Source: Croceicoccus ponticola (GTDB taxonomy: Bacteria > Pseudomonadota > Alphaproteobacteria > Sphingomonadales > Sphingomonadaceae). From it: a DNA stretch of 64,000 nt. The stretch lies in NCBI RefSeq assembly GCF_004004515.1, contig NZ_RXOL01000003.1, positions 248,001 to 312,000 on the forward strand. Reading direction: 5' to 3'. The position numbers and the translations under genes were made by a program. Below the pieces are notes generated by a model. That model searched no databases. It saw only the letters and a program-made list of their open reading frames with translations, and was not told the DNA's origin. Below, piece after piece: positions 1 through 7,422 of the stretch. Positions within the stretch are counted from its first letter, which is position 1; the number at the start of each line of letters is the position of its first letter.

Positions 1-1
1 C

Positions 2-772
2 AAGACTTCCTTGTTGAGCGAGATTGCGGTCATCACGCTTCTGGCCGGACTGATCGTGGCGAGCCTTGCCCTTGCCATCGCATGGCTGCTGACGCGGCAG
101 GCGGCAGAGGCGCGGCAGGTGATCGGCATTCTCGAAGAACAGGCGGCAATTCGCAATTCGCTGACGCGGGAGCTTAATCACCGGGTCAAGAACACCTTGG
201 CCAATGTGCTTTCCATCGTCTCGCTGACGCGGCGCAGGGCGACCGACATCGACAGTTTCGCAACGTCGCTGGACGGGCGCATTCGTGCGCTGTCCGCAAC
301 ACATGATCTGCTTACCCAATCGGAATGGGGGACCACTCCGGTACGTTCGGTGATCGAAGTCGAAATGGCGCCTTATGCGCTTGGTCGCGATGCTACGGTC
401 GACATGGACGGACCAGATGTCGAACTGGCGCCGAATGACGCGCTATCGCTTGGTCTGGCCATTCACGAACTGGCGACCAATGCCGCCAAGTTCGGCGCGT
501 TGAGCGTCCCTCAAGGCCGGGTCGAGGTCAATTGGGACCTAGTGTCATCGGGCCTCGTCCGGGTGCGCTGGCGCGAAACCGGCGGGCCGCCGGTGCCGCA
601 GAATCGTCCGCGCGGTTTTGGCACCGAACTGATCGAAAAGATTGTTGCCCATGAACTGCGCAACCCGGTCGATCTCGTGTTCGAGCCGAGCGGCGTACGC
701 TGCACTATGCTGATCCCGGTCCGCACCCGCAGCGAGTTCATGATCCGAGCTAAGGAAAACGCCCCTTCCTGA
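2..772 (+). CDS. HWE/HisKA_2-family sensor histidine kinase, 3' part (5' end outside window)
   Basis: The frame is open to the window edge, so the N-terminus is missing; about 256 residues are visible. A hydrophobic helix lies near the visible start (IAVITLLAGLIVASLALAIA), followed by a short linker. The dimerisation/phospho-acceptor motif ELNHRVKNTL is typical of HWE/HisKA_2 kinases. An N-box (HELATNAAKFGAL) and a glycine motif (RGFGTELIEKIV) complete the ATPase domain. Kinases of this family act on PhyR in the alphaproteobacterial general stress response. It converges on phyR and lies close to it, so a role as a PhyR kinase or phosphatase (PhyK/PhyP-like) is likely but inferred. The missing N-terminal part would hold the sensor domain. 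Confidence 0.85.
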   Translation, partial: KTSLLSEIAVITLLAGLIVASLALAIAWLLTRQAAEARQVIGILEEQAAIRNSLTRELNHRVKNTLANVLSIVSLTRRRATDIDSFATSLDGRIRALSATHDLLTQSEWGTTPVRSVIEVEMAPYALGRDATVDMDGPDVELAPNDALSLGLAIHELATNAAKFGALSVPQGRVEVNWDLVSSGLVRVRWRETGGPPVPQNRPRGFGTELIEKIVAHELRNPVDLVFEPSGVRCTMLIPVRTRSEFMIRAKENAPS

Positions 773-956
773 GACGGTTGGTTCGGGCGCGTGGCTTGCC
801 GCTTATTCTGTAGTTGGCGCGGCTCACTTTTCGGCAGACCGACGTTCCCATTGCCGAACCATGGATTCGCGCCAGCTGATGCCCCGCTTCAGGCCGCGCG
901 GGCATGCCGTCACGCGCTAATCCGACGTTGCCGCCGCTCCATACGCCGCAACCAGC

Positions 957-990
957 AAAAAGCCCGCCATTCGCTTTGAATGACGGGCTT
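957..990 (-). terminator. Rho-independent terminator of phyR
   Basis: Arms at 960-972 and 978-990 pair with one mismatch around a 5-nt loop. On the minus strand the stem is followed by a run of T (complement of AAAA at 957-960). It lies 23 bp past the phyR stop codon. The rest of the 773-1012 gap shows no convincing gene. Confidence 0.75.
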
Positions 991-1012
991 GAAGCCTGCT
1001 GTGTTTGCTCGA

Positions 1013-1810
1013 TCAGGGCAGCGGTCGGCTCGACCCGAAGAACAGAGCCTGACTGATTGCGGCGCGTACCGTCGATTCCTGGAACGGCTTGGTAACCAGG
1101 TACGTCGGCTCCGGGCGGTCGCCCGTCAGCAGGCGTTCCGGGTACGCGGTGATGAAGATCACCGGCACTGACGCGATTTCAAGAATATCGTCGACCGCAT
1201 CAAGCCCCGAGCTGCCATCGGCAAGCTGGATATCGGCAAGGACGAGGCCGGGCATGTTCTGTTCGATCACTTCACGCGCCTGAGTGCGCGTTGCGGCCGT
1301 ACCGCAGATATTGTGGCCGAGCGAGCTGACCAGATCCTCAAGCTGCATCGAGATCAGCGGCTCGTCTTCGATGATGAGCACGCTGGTCGAGGATTCGCGG
1401 TCGATTTCCGCGACCGCTTCCTGAACCAGGTTTTCAACATCGCTTTCGGAGATATCCATGATCTCTGCCGCCTGCGCGATGGAAAAATCTTCCAGCGTAG
1501 TGAGCAACAGCGCCTGACGGTTCATCGGCGTGATGGCGTTCAGGCGATCCTGCGCGGCCGCTTCATGATCGCCAAGGATCGTGTCCCCATCGGCAATCTG
1601 CATATAAGCGCTGGACCAAAGCTTGTTGAACGCACGGTAGAGCGGAACCCGCCCACCTTCGCCTAGGCTTTGCTTCAGGTCGGAATCGGCGAGAACCGCT
1701 TCGAGCGTGGCACGGACAAAAGCGTCGCCGGTGCTCTGCGAACCTGACAAGGCCCGAGCATAACGGCGCAGATATGGTAGATTGGCGGCAACTTTGGCCC
1801 CGAGAGACAT
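1013..1810 (-). CDS. phyR: PhyR, general stress response anti-anti-sigma factor
   Basis: The 265-aa protein has the PhyR architecture. Residues 1-135 form an ECF-sigma-like domain with region 2- and region 4-like helices (MNRQALLLTTLEDFSIAQAA). Residues 143-260 form a receiver with acidic pocket E148/D149, phospho-acceptor D193, T221 and K241. In the known pathway, phosphorylated PhyR uses the sigma-like domain to titrate the anti-sigma factor NepR and so frees the sigma factor EcfG. The EcfG-type promoter upstream indicates positive feedback. nepR and ecfG, often adjacent, are not here; the divergent neighbour is a Crp/Fnr regulator. Confidence 0.95.
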   Translation of the reverse strand: MSLGAKVAANLPYLRRYARALSGSQSTGDAFVRATLEAVLADSDLKQSLGEGGRVPLYRAFNKLWSSAYMQIADGDTILGDHEAAAQDRLNAITPMNRQALLLTTLEDFSIAQAAEIMDISESDVENLVQEAVAEIDRESSTSVLIIEDEPLISMQLEDLVSSLGHNICGTAATRTQAREVIEQNMPGLVLADIQLADGSSGLDAVDDILEIASVPVIFITAYPERLLTGDRPEPTYLVTKPFQESTVRAAISQALFFGSSRPLP

Positions 1811-1844
1811 GCAAGCCCTTCCCGTAATTTGAATCAGGTGGCGA

Positions 1845-1869
1845 AACGTTCGCGCGCTAAGCCGGTTCC
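1845..1869 (-). promoter_or_regulatory. EcfG-type promoter of phyR
   Basis: On the minus strand GGAAC (1869-1865) is followed by 16 nt and CGTT (1848-1845). This is an exact match to the EcfG/SigT consensus GGAAC-N16/17-CGTT of alphaproteobacterial stress sigma factors. The -10 element lies about 35 bp upstream of the phyR ATG. Confidence 0.85.
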
Positions 1870-1978
1870 CGAAAATCTTGCCTGTGGCGACAAATCATAG
1901 CAAGGGCATGGCAGCGCGCGGCGTCGGCTGGATCGGCTTATCGCAGCGCCAGAGGTTAATGGACAGGGAAATTAACAG

Positions 1979-2725
1979 TTGAGCCTCGAAAAAGCGCGTC
2001 ATGACTGCGTGAACTGCCCACTACTTGCTTGCCCCGGCCTGGACCAGCCGGAGCGGGAACGGCTTGAACAGATCCAGGAATTCAAGATTGGCGAAGTCGC
2101 GCTCGAACGCGGTGGCCAAGCCGTGATTCAAGGGGTGAGAAGCGCCCATGTCTATACCGTGCTCGAAGGTGTGCTTATCCGCTATCGCCTGCTCGACGAC
2201 GGTCGGCGCCAGATCATCAACTTCCTTTTTCCCGGCGATCTGATCGGCCTGCAATCGGCATTGAACGAACCGATGACCCACGGAGCCGAGGCACTGACCC
2301 CGGCACGACTGTGCGCATTCCCACGGGACAAGTTCCGCGACTTCATCAGCCGCTTTACCGATCTCAGCTACGACCTCATCTGGTTGGCGGCCAAAGAGGA
2401 AGCCGCGCTCGAAGAGCATCTCGTTGCTCTCGGCCAGCGTAATGCGAAAGAGCGCATCGCCTATCTCGCCCTGTTCCTCATCGAACGGTCCGAAGCGACG
2501 GGGCGCACCCACGGCGATCACCGCATCGAACTTTCGGTCACGCAAAGCCAGATTGCCGACATGCTCGGCCTCTCGCTGGTTCACACCAACCGCTCGTTGC
2601 AGGCACTACGGCGCGAAGGATTGGTGACGTGGAGCCTCAACACCATCGAGATCCCCGATATGGAAGCAGTCCGGCAATATGTAAATTTCGACCGGTCGCT
2701 CGTAACGGTCCGCCCCTTCATATAA
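1979..2725 (+). CDS. Crp/Fnr-family transcriptional regulator
   Basis: The 248-aa protein has an N-terminal cysteine cluster (C11, C14, C19), a cyclic-nucleotide-binding-like beta roll (HVYTVLEGVLIRYRLLDDGR, FLFPGDLIGL), a long dimer helix and a C-terminal helix-turn-helix (TQSQIADMLGLSLVHTNRSL). The start is a TTG with AGGGA nine bases upstream; an ATG at 1959 is out of frame and stops after seven codons. The cysteines resemble Fnr/FixK-like oxygen or redox sensors, but the spacing is not that of classical FNR, so the signal is unknown. It is divergent from phyR across 168 bp. Confidence 0.85.
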   Translation: MSLEKARHDCVNCPLLACPGLDQPERERLEQIQEFKIGEVALERGGQAVIQGVRSAHVYTVLEGVLIRYRLLDDGRRQIINFLFPGDLIGLQSALNEPMTHGAEALTPARLCAFPRDKFRDFISRFTDLSYDLIWLAAKEEAALEEHLVALGQRNAKERIAYLALFLIERSEATGRTHGDHRIELSVTQSQIADMLGLSLVHTNRSLQALRREGLVTWSLNTIEIPDMEAVRQYVNFDRSLVTVRPFI

Positions 2726-2754
2726 TTTATAGTTATATTTCAAGATATTATAGG

Positions 2755-2779
2755 TTTTTTCGCGTTTCTGGCGAAAAAA
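2755..2779. repeat. Symmetric hairpin in AT-rich region after the Crp/Fnr gene
   Basis: TTTTTTCGC (2755-2763) and GCGAAAAAA (2771-2779) form a perfect 9-bp stem with a 7-nt loop, 30 bp past the Crp/Fnr stop. It may help end that transcript, although the T-run precedes the stem rather than following it on the plus strand. Its function is uncertain. Confidence 0.4.
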
Positions 2780-2791
2780 TCACGCGGGCAT

Positions 2792-2816
2792 GGAACCCAA
2801 CTTCGCATCGTGCATT
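2792..2816 (+). promoter_or_regulatory. EcfG-like promoter candidate for small RNA
   Basis: GGAAC (2792-2796), 16 nt, then CATT (2813-2816). The -35 element is exact and the -10 element differs from CGTT at one base. A transcript would begin near 2822-2825, exactly where the hairpin of the candidate small RNA starts. Confidence 0.5.
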
Positions 2817-2823
2817 CTATCCA

Positions 2824-2914
2824 TGTCACCACTGAGACCCCCCCTCCCGTCCAAGCGGTGGTGATACGATCCCGAAAGGCCTTCACTCCCTTACCTGGGG
2901 AGTGAAGGCCTTTT
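2824..2914 (+). ncRNA. Candidate GsrN-like small RNA with C-rich loop
   Basis: The segment of about 91 nt has two stem-loops. Hairpin 1 pairs 2824-2834 with 2856-2866 (11 bp including G-U pairs) and exposes a 21-nt loop with the run CCCCCCCUCCC. Hairpin 2 (2875-2913) is a strong intrinsic terminator. Caulobacter GsrN, a SigT-dependent stress small RNA, also has a 5' hairpin with a C-rich loop that pairs with G-rich target leaders such as katG. Here the RNA lies between phyR and an EcfG-controlled receiver gene, behind an EcfG-like promoter. No ORF explains this 335-bp gap. The homology is inferred from layout and fold, not from alignment. Confidence 0.6.
2875..2914 (+). terminator. Intrinsic terminator of the small RNA
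   Basis: Fifteen-base arms at 2875-2889 and 2899-2913 pair perfectly, and TTTTAATTT follows. The loop contains ACCU, which could also contact Shine-Dalgarno sequences. Confidence 0.85.
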
Positions 2915-3060
2915 AATTTGGCGCCTAGATATTGGGAAAGGCGGCCCAAGATTTAGTGTCGTGCCTGTCTTTCAAAATGACTGGTGAAACGTCAATTCGG
3001 CCGGCCCTGAAGGCCAGCCGGTAATTCCAATTATCAATTCGATTTTCTGGCGACAGGCCG

Positions 3061-3498
3061 TCAATCCGGCGAGATCGCACCTTTGATCCGGGCGAAAAGC
3101 CCCGTGCGCCGGGTGCCGGATACGGCCTCGATCAAAGCTTCGGGCGCGTATGGCTTGGTCAGCACGGTGCCGAGGCTCGCAATGGCCGGAGGGATGGCGC
3201 CGGGATTGCCGGTAGAAAACACGATACGCGGCGGTTGCGGGCCGAGTTGCGTGACGAGTTCGGCAACAGCCCAACCGTCGTCGCGATCGACAAGGTGTAC
3301 ATCGAGAACAAGGACATCGGGCTTTTCTTTTTCAAGAGCGGCGAGTGCCTGTCGCGTGCTTGCGCAAACGGTTACTTTCGGCGATCCCGCGCCCAGCAGG
3401 ATGTCTTCGATCGAAAGCGCGAGGATAGGGTCGTCTTCCACGACCAGCGCCGTGCCGATGCGGTGATCGGTTTCCTGCGGCGACGGATTGGTGGACAT
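3061..3498 (-). CDS. Single-domain response regulator, SdrG/FAT GUY-like
   Basis: The 145-aa protein is a receiver domain only: acidic pocket E21/D22/D23, phospho-acceptor D66, T96 and K115-P116-Y117. The segment around T96 reads VFSTGNPG, close to the F-A/S-T-G signature of the FAT GUY receivers, a group that includes SdrG of Sphingomonas. SdrG works with HisKA_2 kinases and PhyR in the general stress response. The ATG at 3498 was chosen because GAGGGAAG lies just upstream; the open frame continues further but without a good ribosome site. An exact EcfG promoter sits about 45 bp upstream. Function in this strain is inferred. Confidence 0.8.
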   Translation of the reverse strand: MSTNPSPQETDHRIGTALVVEDDPILALSIEDILLGAGSPKVTVCASTRQALAALEKEKPDVLVLDVHLVDRDDGWAVAELVTQLGPQPPRIVFSTGNPGAIPPAIASLGTVLTKPYAPEALIEAVSGTRRTGLFARIKGAISPD

Positions 3499-3541
3499 CG
3501 GCGAACTTCCCTCAACTGGCTGCGATAGCCGTTTAGACGTG

Positions 3542-3567
3542 AACGCGGCGCAACTGCCCTCAGTTCC
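3542..3567 (-). promoter_or_regulatory. EcfG-type promoter of the single-domain response regulator
   Basis: On the minus strand GGAAC (3567-3563), 17 nt, CGTT (3545-3542): an exact consensus match 44 bp upstream of the ATG at 3498. Confidence 0.85.
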
Positions 3568-3618
3568 CGGTGCGGCGCTGCTGCCGCGAAATAATTCCAC
3601 CCCCGGTCACCGCACCGC

Positions 3619-4782
3619 TCAAAGCGTCTTGCCGTAGATCGTGTATTCCTTGTTCACGCGTGCGTCGATGGCTTCGGCGATCGCGTTCATCCCCTGGTTG
3701 TCGTCGAGAATCCAGCCGATCTCGCTGCGCGTCGCACCATATTCGGTCAGCGCCGCGCGGCGGATATATTCGATCATCATGAAAGCTAGCTGGCTGGCCA
3801 GCCGCGAGCTTTGCAGATGCTTGCGCACCCCCATCAACGGAACGCGCATGTCCGCGTTCGTGGGCTTGCGGATCCAGTTGAGCAACTTGATGAAGCCAAA
3901 GGGAAACAGCTTTCCGCCGATTTCCTTGATCGGTTTGTTCACGTCGGGAAGCGTCATCATGAAGGCGACCGGCTCGCCATCGTAATCGGCGATCATGATC
4001 AGGTCTTCGCGGACCAGCGGTTTCAGCTTCTTGCCGGTATAGGCGACTTCGCGATCGGTGATGGGCACGAAACCCCAATTGGTCGACCAAGCATCGTTCA
4101 GGATGTCGAGAATGGTCGCCGCTTCGGCATCGAAATTGGATTTATCGACCTTGCGCACCGCAATGCGCGGGTTCTTTTCGCCCGAAGAAATCACCCGCTG
4201 GATCAGCTTCGGGAAATCCGCACGAATGTCGAGATCGTACGTGCGCAGCATTTTCGCCGGCGTATAGCCACGGGCTTCGACCCATGGCTGGTAATGCGCC
4301 GGATGGTGGCCCATCAGCACCATGGGCGGATGATCGTGGCCCTTGGTCAGCAGGCCCGGCTCTTCCCATACCGAAAGCGACATCGGCGCCAGCACGCGGG
4401 TCATGCCCTTGTCGCGCAGCCACGCTTCCGCGCGTTCGATCAGCGCAGTGGCGACGTCTTCACTGTCGGCATCGAACAGGCCCCAGTTGCCCGTGCCCGG
4501 ACCCATGCCCTGTTTTGGCGGCATACCGAGCGCCAGCCGGTCGAAATGCGCCGAGATGCGCCCCACCGGCGCGCCATTGCGGCGGGCGATGAAAAACTGG
4601 ACTTCGGCGTGATCGAAAAAGGGGTTTTTCGCGGGGTCGATCATCTCCGCCGCTTCTGCGCGCAGGGGCGGCACCCAGTTCGGGTCGCCTGCGTTCAGCT
4701 GGTAATGGACGTCGAGAAAAGCCTTGCGGTCACCCTTGGTGACGACCGGCTCTACGACGATCGCGCCGCGGATATCCCCCAT
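3619..4782 (-). CDS. GNAT-like N-acyltransferase, possible ceramide-synthase-type enzyme
   Basis: The 387-aa protein begins with an acyltransferase-like segment (KAFLDVHYQLNAGDPNWVPPL) and continues with GNAT-like strands (AEVQFFIARRNGAPVGRISA; MIADYDGEPVAFMMTLPD). This long two-lobed family is common in sphingomonads and often annotated only as N-acetyltransferase. The bacterial ceramide synthase of Caulobacter belongs to a GNAT-like family, and the gene just upstream is a fatty acid hydroxylase, 24 bp away in the same operon. A role in sphingolipid acylation is therefore a reasonable but unproven inference. No membrane segments are seen. Confidence 0.65.
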   Translation of the reverse strand: MGDIRGAIVVEPVVTKGDRKAFLDVHYQLNAGDPNWVPPLRAEAAEMIDPAKNPFFDHAEVQFFIARRNGAPVGRISAHFDRLALGMPPKQGMGPGTGNWGLFDADSEDVATALIERAEAWLRDKGMTRVLAPMSLSVWEEPGLLTKGHDHPPMVLMGHHPAHYQPWVEARGYTPAKMLRTYDLDIRADFPKLIQRVISSGEKNPRIAVRKVDKSNFDAEAATILDILNDAWSTNWGFVPITDREVAYTGKKLKPLVREDLIMIADYDGEPVAFMMTLPDVNKPIKEIGGKLFPFGFIKLLNWIRKPTNADMRVPLMGVRKHLQSSRLASQLAFMMIEYIRRAALTEYGATRSEIGWILDDNQGMNAIAEAIDARVNKEYTIYGKTL

Positions 4783-4806
4783 AACTACTCCGAAAAATAA
4801 GCCCCG

Positions 4807-5667
4807 TCAGGCCGCGTTCGTATTTTCGACCGGCCCGGCATTGACCTTGGGGTCGAAGCCTTCCTTGCCCATCGCGCGACGACGCGGATGGCCCGACGCG
4901 ATGCCGCCCGACAGATCTTTCACCCAAGGCCACTTAGCGGCGACATCCTCGTCATAGCCGAGGTTGAACACCGTGGGCGAACGCCTGGGGCGATCCTTCT
5001 TCTCATAATAAGTGCCGAGAATGCGGTCCCAGACATAGTTGGTGATGCCGAAATTGCCGTCTTCGTCGAAATAGTGATGCTCGACATGGCGCTGCTTCAT
5101 CGTCTGCACCCATTTCCACTTCGGCTTGAAGGCGAGATGCTGGATGCAGTGCATGAATTCGTAATAACAAGTCGTCAGCAGACCGCCGGCAAAAGCCGCG
5201 GCCATGCCGCCGACGCCGCCGATGGCATAGCCGACCGGCATCGTCGCGATGGCGATTGGCGGCAACGTCGTGTGCAGCGCGCCGAACAGCACTTCGAGAT
5301 GGTTAGGGTCCTGATGGTGGTCGTAATGGATTCGCTTCCACGTGCCGGCCAAAGGCTTGATCTTGTACATCCATTGCCCGTGCAGGACATATTGGTGCAA
5401 CAGGTGCCAGACCAGCGGATAGACGACGAGCGCTGCAAGAAACGCGATCGCGGCGCGCAAGGGCGTCGTCGGCCAGATCACGAAAGCAACCACGCACAAA
5501 GCCGCCAGCCCCAGATAGGCGACGATCGTGTAATGCTGGAAATAGGCACCGACGAGGTCCCTGAAAGTCATCCGGTCGAGATAGTGCGACCGCTTCCAGA
5601 ACGGCAGCTTCGCCTCGTCCAACGCGTCGGTGGTCTGGGTGTGGGCCATATTCGTCACAGTGCTCAT
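4807..5667 (-). CDS. Fatty acid hydroxylase / sterol desaturase superfamily membrane protein
   Basis: The protein is about 286 aa with several hydrophobic helices (residues about 45-95 and 145-175) and the histidine clusters of membrane di-iron hydroxylases: HLLHQYVLH, HYDHH, HCIQH and HVEHH. Such enzymes hydroxylate acyl chains or sterols at the membrane. Two in-frame ATGs (5667 and 5649) are possible; 5667 is used, and a longer upstream frame lacks support. It lies upstream of the GNAT-like acyltransferase in one operon. The pair would suit synthesis of the 2-hydroxy-acyl sphingolipids known from sphingomonads, but the substrate is not determined by sequence. Confidence 0.8.
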   Translation of the reverse strand: MSTVTNMAHTQTTDALDEAKLPFWKRSHYLDRMTFRDLVGAYFQHYTIVAYLGLAALCVVAFVIWPTTPLRAAIAFLAALVVYPLVWHLLHQYVLHGQWMYKIKPLAGTWKRIHYDHHQDPNHLEVLFGALHTTLPPIAIATMPVGYAIGGVGGMAAAFAGGLLTTCYYEFMHCIQHLAFKPKWKWVQTMKQRHVEHHYFDEDGNFGITNYVWDRILGTYYEKKDRPRRSPTVFNLGYDEDVAAKWPWVKDLSGGIASGHPRRRAMGKEGFDPKVNAGPVENTNAA

Positions 5668-5845
5668 GATCTCGCTTGTCCGCGCGCCCTTAGCACAAGG
5701 CTCATCCTCCGCGCCAGCAAAGGCGGGGCTGACTGGTCCGGGTCGCAAGGATTGTGCCTATCGTGCAACGCCTGAATGGCGCGTGAGCAGATGGCCTCAC
5801 CGGGGACGGGCGACGGTTTTCCGTGCACCGCGCCATGCCTGCACG

Positions 5846-5887
5846 ACGAAAGGGCCGCACCCGTTGCGGGGTGCGACCCTTCGTTTT
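5846..5887. terminator. Strong hairpin terminator, probably of the upstream lipoprotein gene
   Basis: Seventeen-base arms at 5846-5862 and 5868-5884 pair with one mismatch around a 5-nt loop. TTTT follows on the plus strand, and the hairpin also works on the minus strand. It separates the lipoprotein gene from the hydroxylase operon in the 265-bp gap. Confidence 0.65.
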
Positions 5888-5932
5888 CCGCGTCGACGTC
5901 AGCCGTTATCGGGCAGTCGTCGCATGGGCGGG

Positions 5933-6241
5933 TCAGTCGGTCTTGACGGTCAACGACGGCTTGCCATCGATGTTGGCGTCAACCGACGTTCCGCCGTCGT
6001 TGATGCTGGCATTCACGCCATCTTCGCTGATCGAGACAGTATCGCCGGTGTTGGCAGTGTCGGCGGTTTCGCCCGCGACGACCGGCTGCGTTGCCGTCGT
6101 GTCGGCGGTCATGGCACCGTCGGTCGTCGCGCCTTCGGCAGCTACGACTTCGTCGGTGGTGGCAACGGGCTCGCCGCCGTCACAGGCAGCAAGGCCGAGC
6201 GCGGCTACGGTGGCGAGGGCGGGAAGGAAAAACTTGTTCAT
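5933..6241 (-). CDS. Small lipoprotein, low complexity
   Basis: The 102-aa protein has a lipoprotein signal peptide (MNKFFLPALATVAALGLAAC, lipid-modified cysteine C20). The remaining 80 residues are rich in T, A, D, V and G and probably disordered, with a small beta-like C-terminus (SISEDGVNASINDGG, NIDGKPSLTVKTD). No known domain is recognised. On the minus strand upstream, GGAAC-N17-CGTC (6316-6291) resembles an EcfG promoter with one mismatch, so it may be stress induced. Confidence 0.7.
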   Translation of the reverse strand: MNKFFLPALATVAALGLAACDGGEPVATTDEVVAAEGATTDGAMTADTTATQPVVAGETADTANTGDTVSISEDGVNASINDGGTSVDANIDGKPSLTVKTD

Positions 6242-6324
6242 CTTGGCGGCTCCATCAATTGTGGCCTAATTGTGGCCCAATTATGTGACAGACGCGCGAG
6301 CCGGCCCGATGGTTCCGCGAAAAT

Positions 6325-7422
6325 TTATTCCTCGGTCCGCAACAGCACCAGCTCACCGATCAGAGCGAACAGGAAAAACGGCGCCCAGGCGGCCAGAAAT
6401 GGCGGATATCCGCCGAAATTGCCGATGGCCAATGCCGCGTTGTCGACGACGAAATAAGTAAAGCCCAAACCCATCCCGATCACCGCGCGCACGAACAGCT
6501 GGCCCGACCGCGCCAGCCCGAATGCAGCCACCGCGCCCAATAAAGGCATCAGCATCGCCGATAGCGGGCCCGATATCTTGTGCCACCAGCGGCCCTTCAG
6601 CTCCTCGGTCCGCCGCCCTGCCGCATCCATCGCTGCGATCGACCGCCGCAGTGTCATCAGATCCTGCGCATCGGCATTGACCGAACTGATCGCGATTTCG
6701 CCGGGCGATATCCCCTCGCCGACAATCGTGTCAGGCGGAAAATCGAGCGAGGCGATGCCGACGGTAAAGCGCGACGGCTCCGTCATAAGCCAACCCGCGC
6801 CGGTCCATGTCGCCTTATCCGAACGCCATTGTTCGGTCAGCATGAGGTTGGGGTCGCGCCGGTACCATGTCACCCCGCTCAGAACCGTATCCGGTCCGCT
6901 GCCGCTGGCCGTGCGCGCCGCGAGGATCGCGTCACCTTCTGCGATATAGACGTTCGTCTTTACGTCGGAGGTGGGCGGAATCGGGCCGTAGTCGACCTTC
7001 TCCCACGCGCTCAACGTCGCGGTTGCACGGGTAACGACGCGTTCGTTGAACGCAAAACTCATCACCGAAACGATACCCGCGGTCAGGATCAATGGCGCAA
7101 GGATCTGGTGCGCCGAGAGGCCCGACGCCTTCATCGCGATGACTTCGCTGTTCTGGTTTAGCGTAGCGAGCGTCAGGATCGTCGCGAGCAGCACCGAATA
7201 TGGCAGGAATCGCGCCATTAGCTGCGGAATGCGCAACGAAACGTAAGTCCACAACTCGGCTTCGCCGTTGCCTTCGACCGCGAGAATGTCGCCACTGGTG
7301 CCCAGCAGGTCGAGGATCTGCAACACCAGAACCAGCATCATCAGCACCGCGATAATGCGGACGATGAAAGACTTGGCGAGATAGATCGTCAAGCGGCGCG
7401 AAGGAAAGAAATCCAGCCTCAC
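6325..7422 (-). CDS. lptG: LptG, LPS export permease
   Basis: The 365-aa YjgP/YjgQ-family permease has an N-terminal membrane pair (residues about 12-40 and 60-85, with SVLLATILTLATLNQNSEVIAMKASG), a periplasmic jellyroll domain and three C-terminal helices. With LptF and the ATPase LptB it extracts lipopolysaccharide from the inner membrane. The EviamkasG motif is typical of the coupling-helix region. The start codon overlaps the lptF stop by 4 bp, so the two genes are translationally coupled. Confidence 0.93.
   Translation of the reverse strand: MRLDFFPSRRLTIYLAKSFIVRIIAVLMMLVLVLQILDLLGTSGDILAVEGNGEAELWTYVSLRIPQLMARFLPYSVLLATILTLATLNQNSEVIAMKASGLSAHQILAPLILTAGIVSVMSFAFNERVVTRATATLSAWEKVDYGPIPPTSDVKTNVYIAEGDAILAARTASGSGPDTVLSGVTWYRRDPNLMLTEQWRSDKATWTGAGWLMTEPSRFTVGIASLDFPPDTIVGEGISPGEIAISSVNADAQDLMTLRRSIAAMDAAGRRTEELKGRWWHKISGPLSAMLMPLLGAVAAFGLARSGQLFVRAVIGMGLGFTYFVVDNAALAIGNFGGYPPFLAAWAPFFLFALIGELVLLRTEE

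Noticed and set aside
791-979. 62-codon frame between the kinase and phyR
   Set aside because: It runs into the phyR terminator stem and has no ribosome site.
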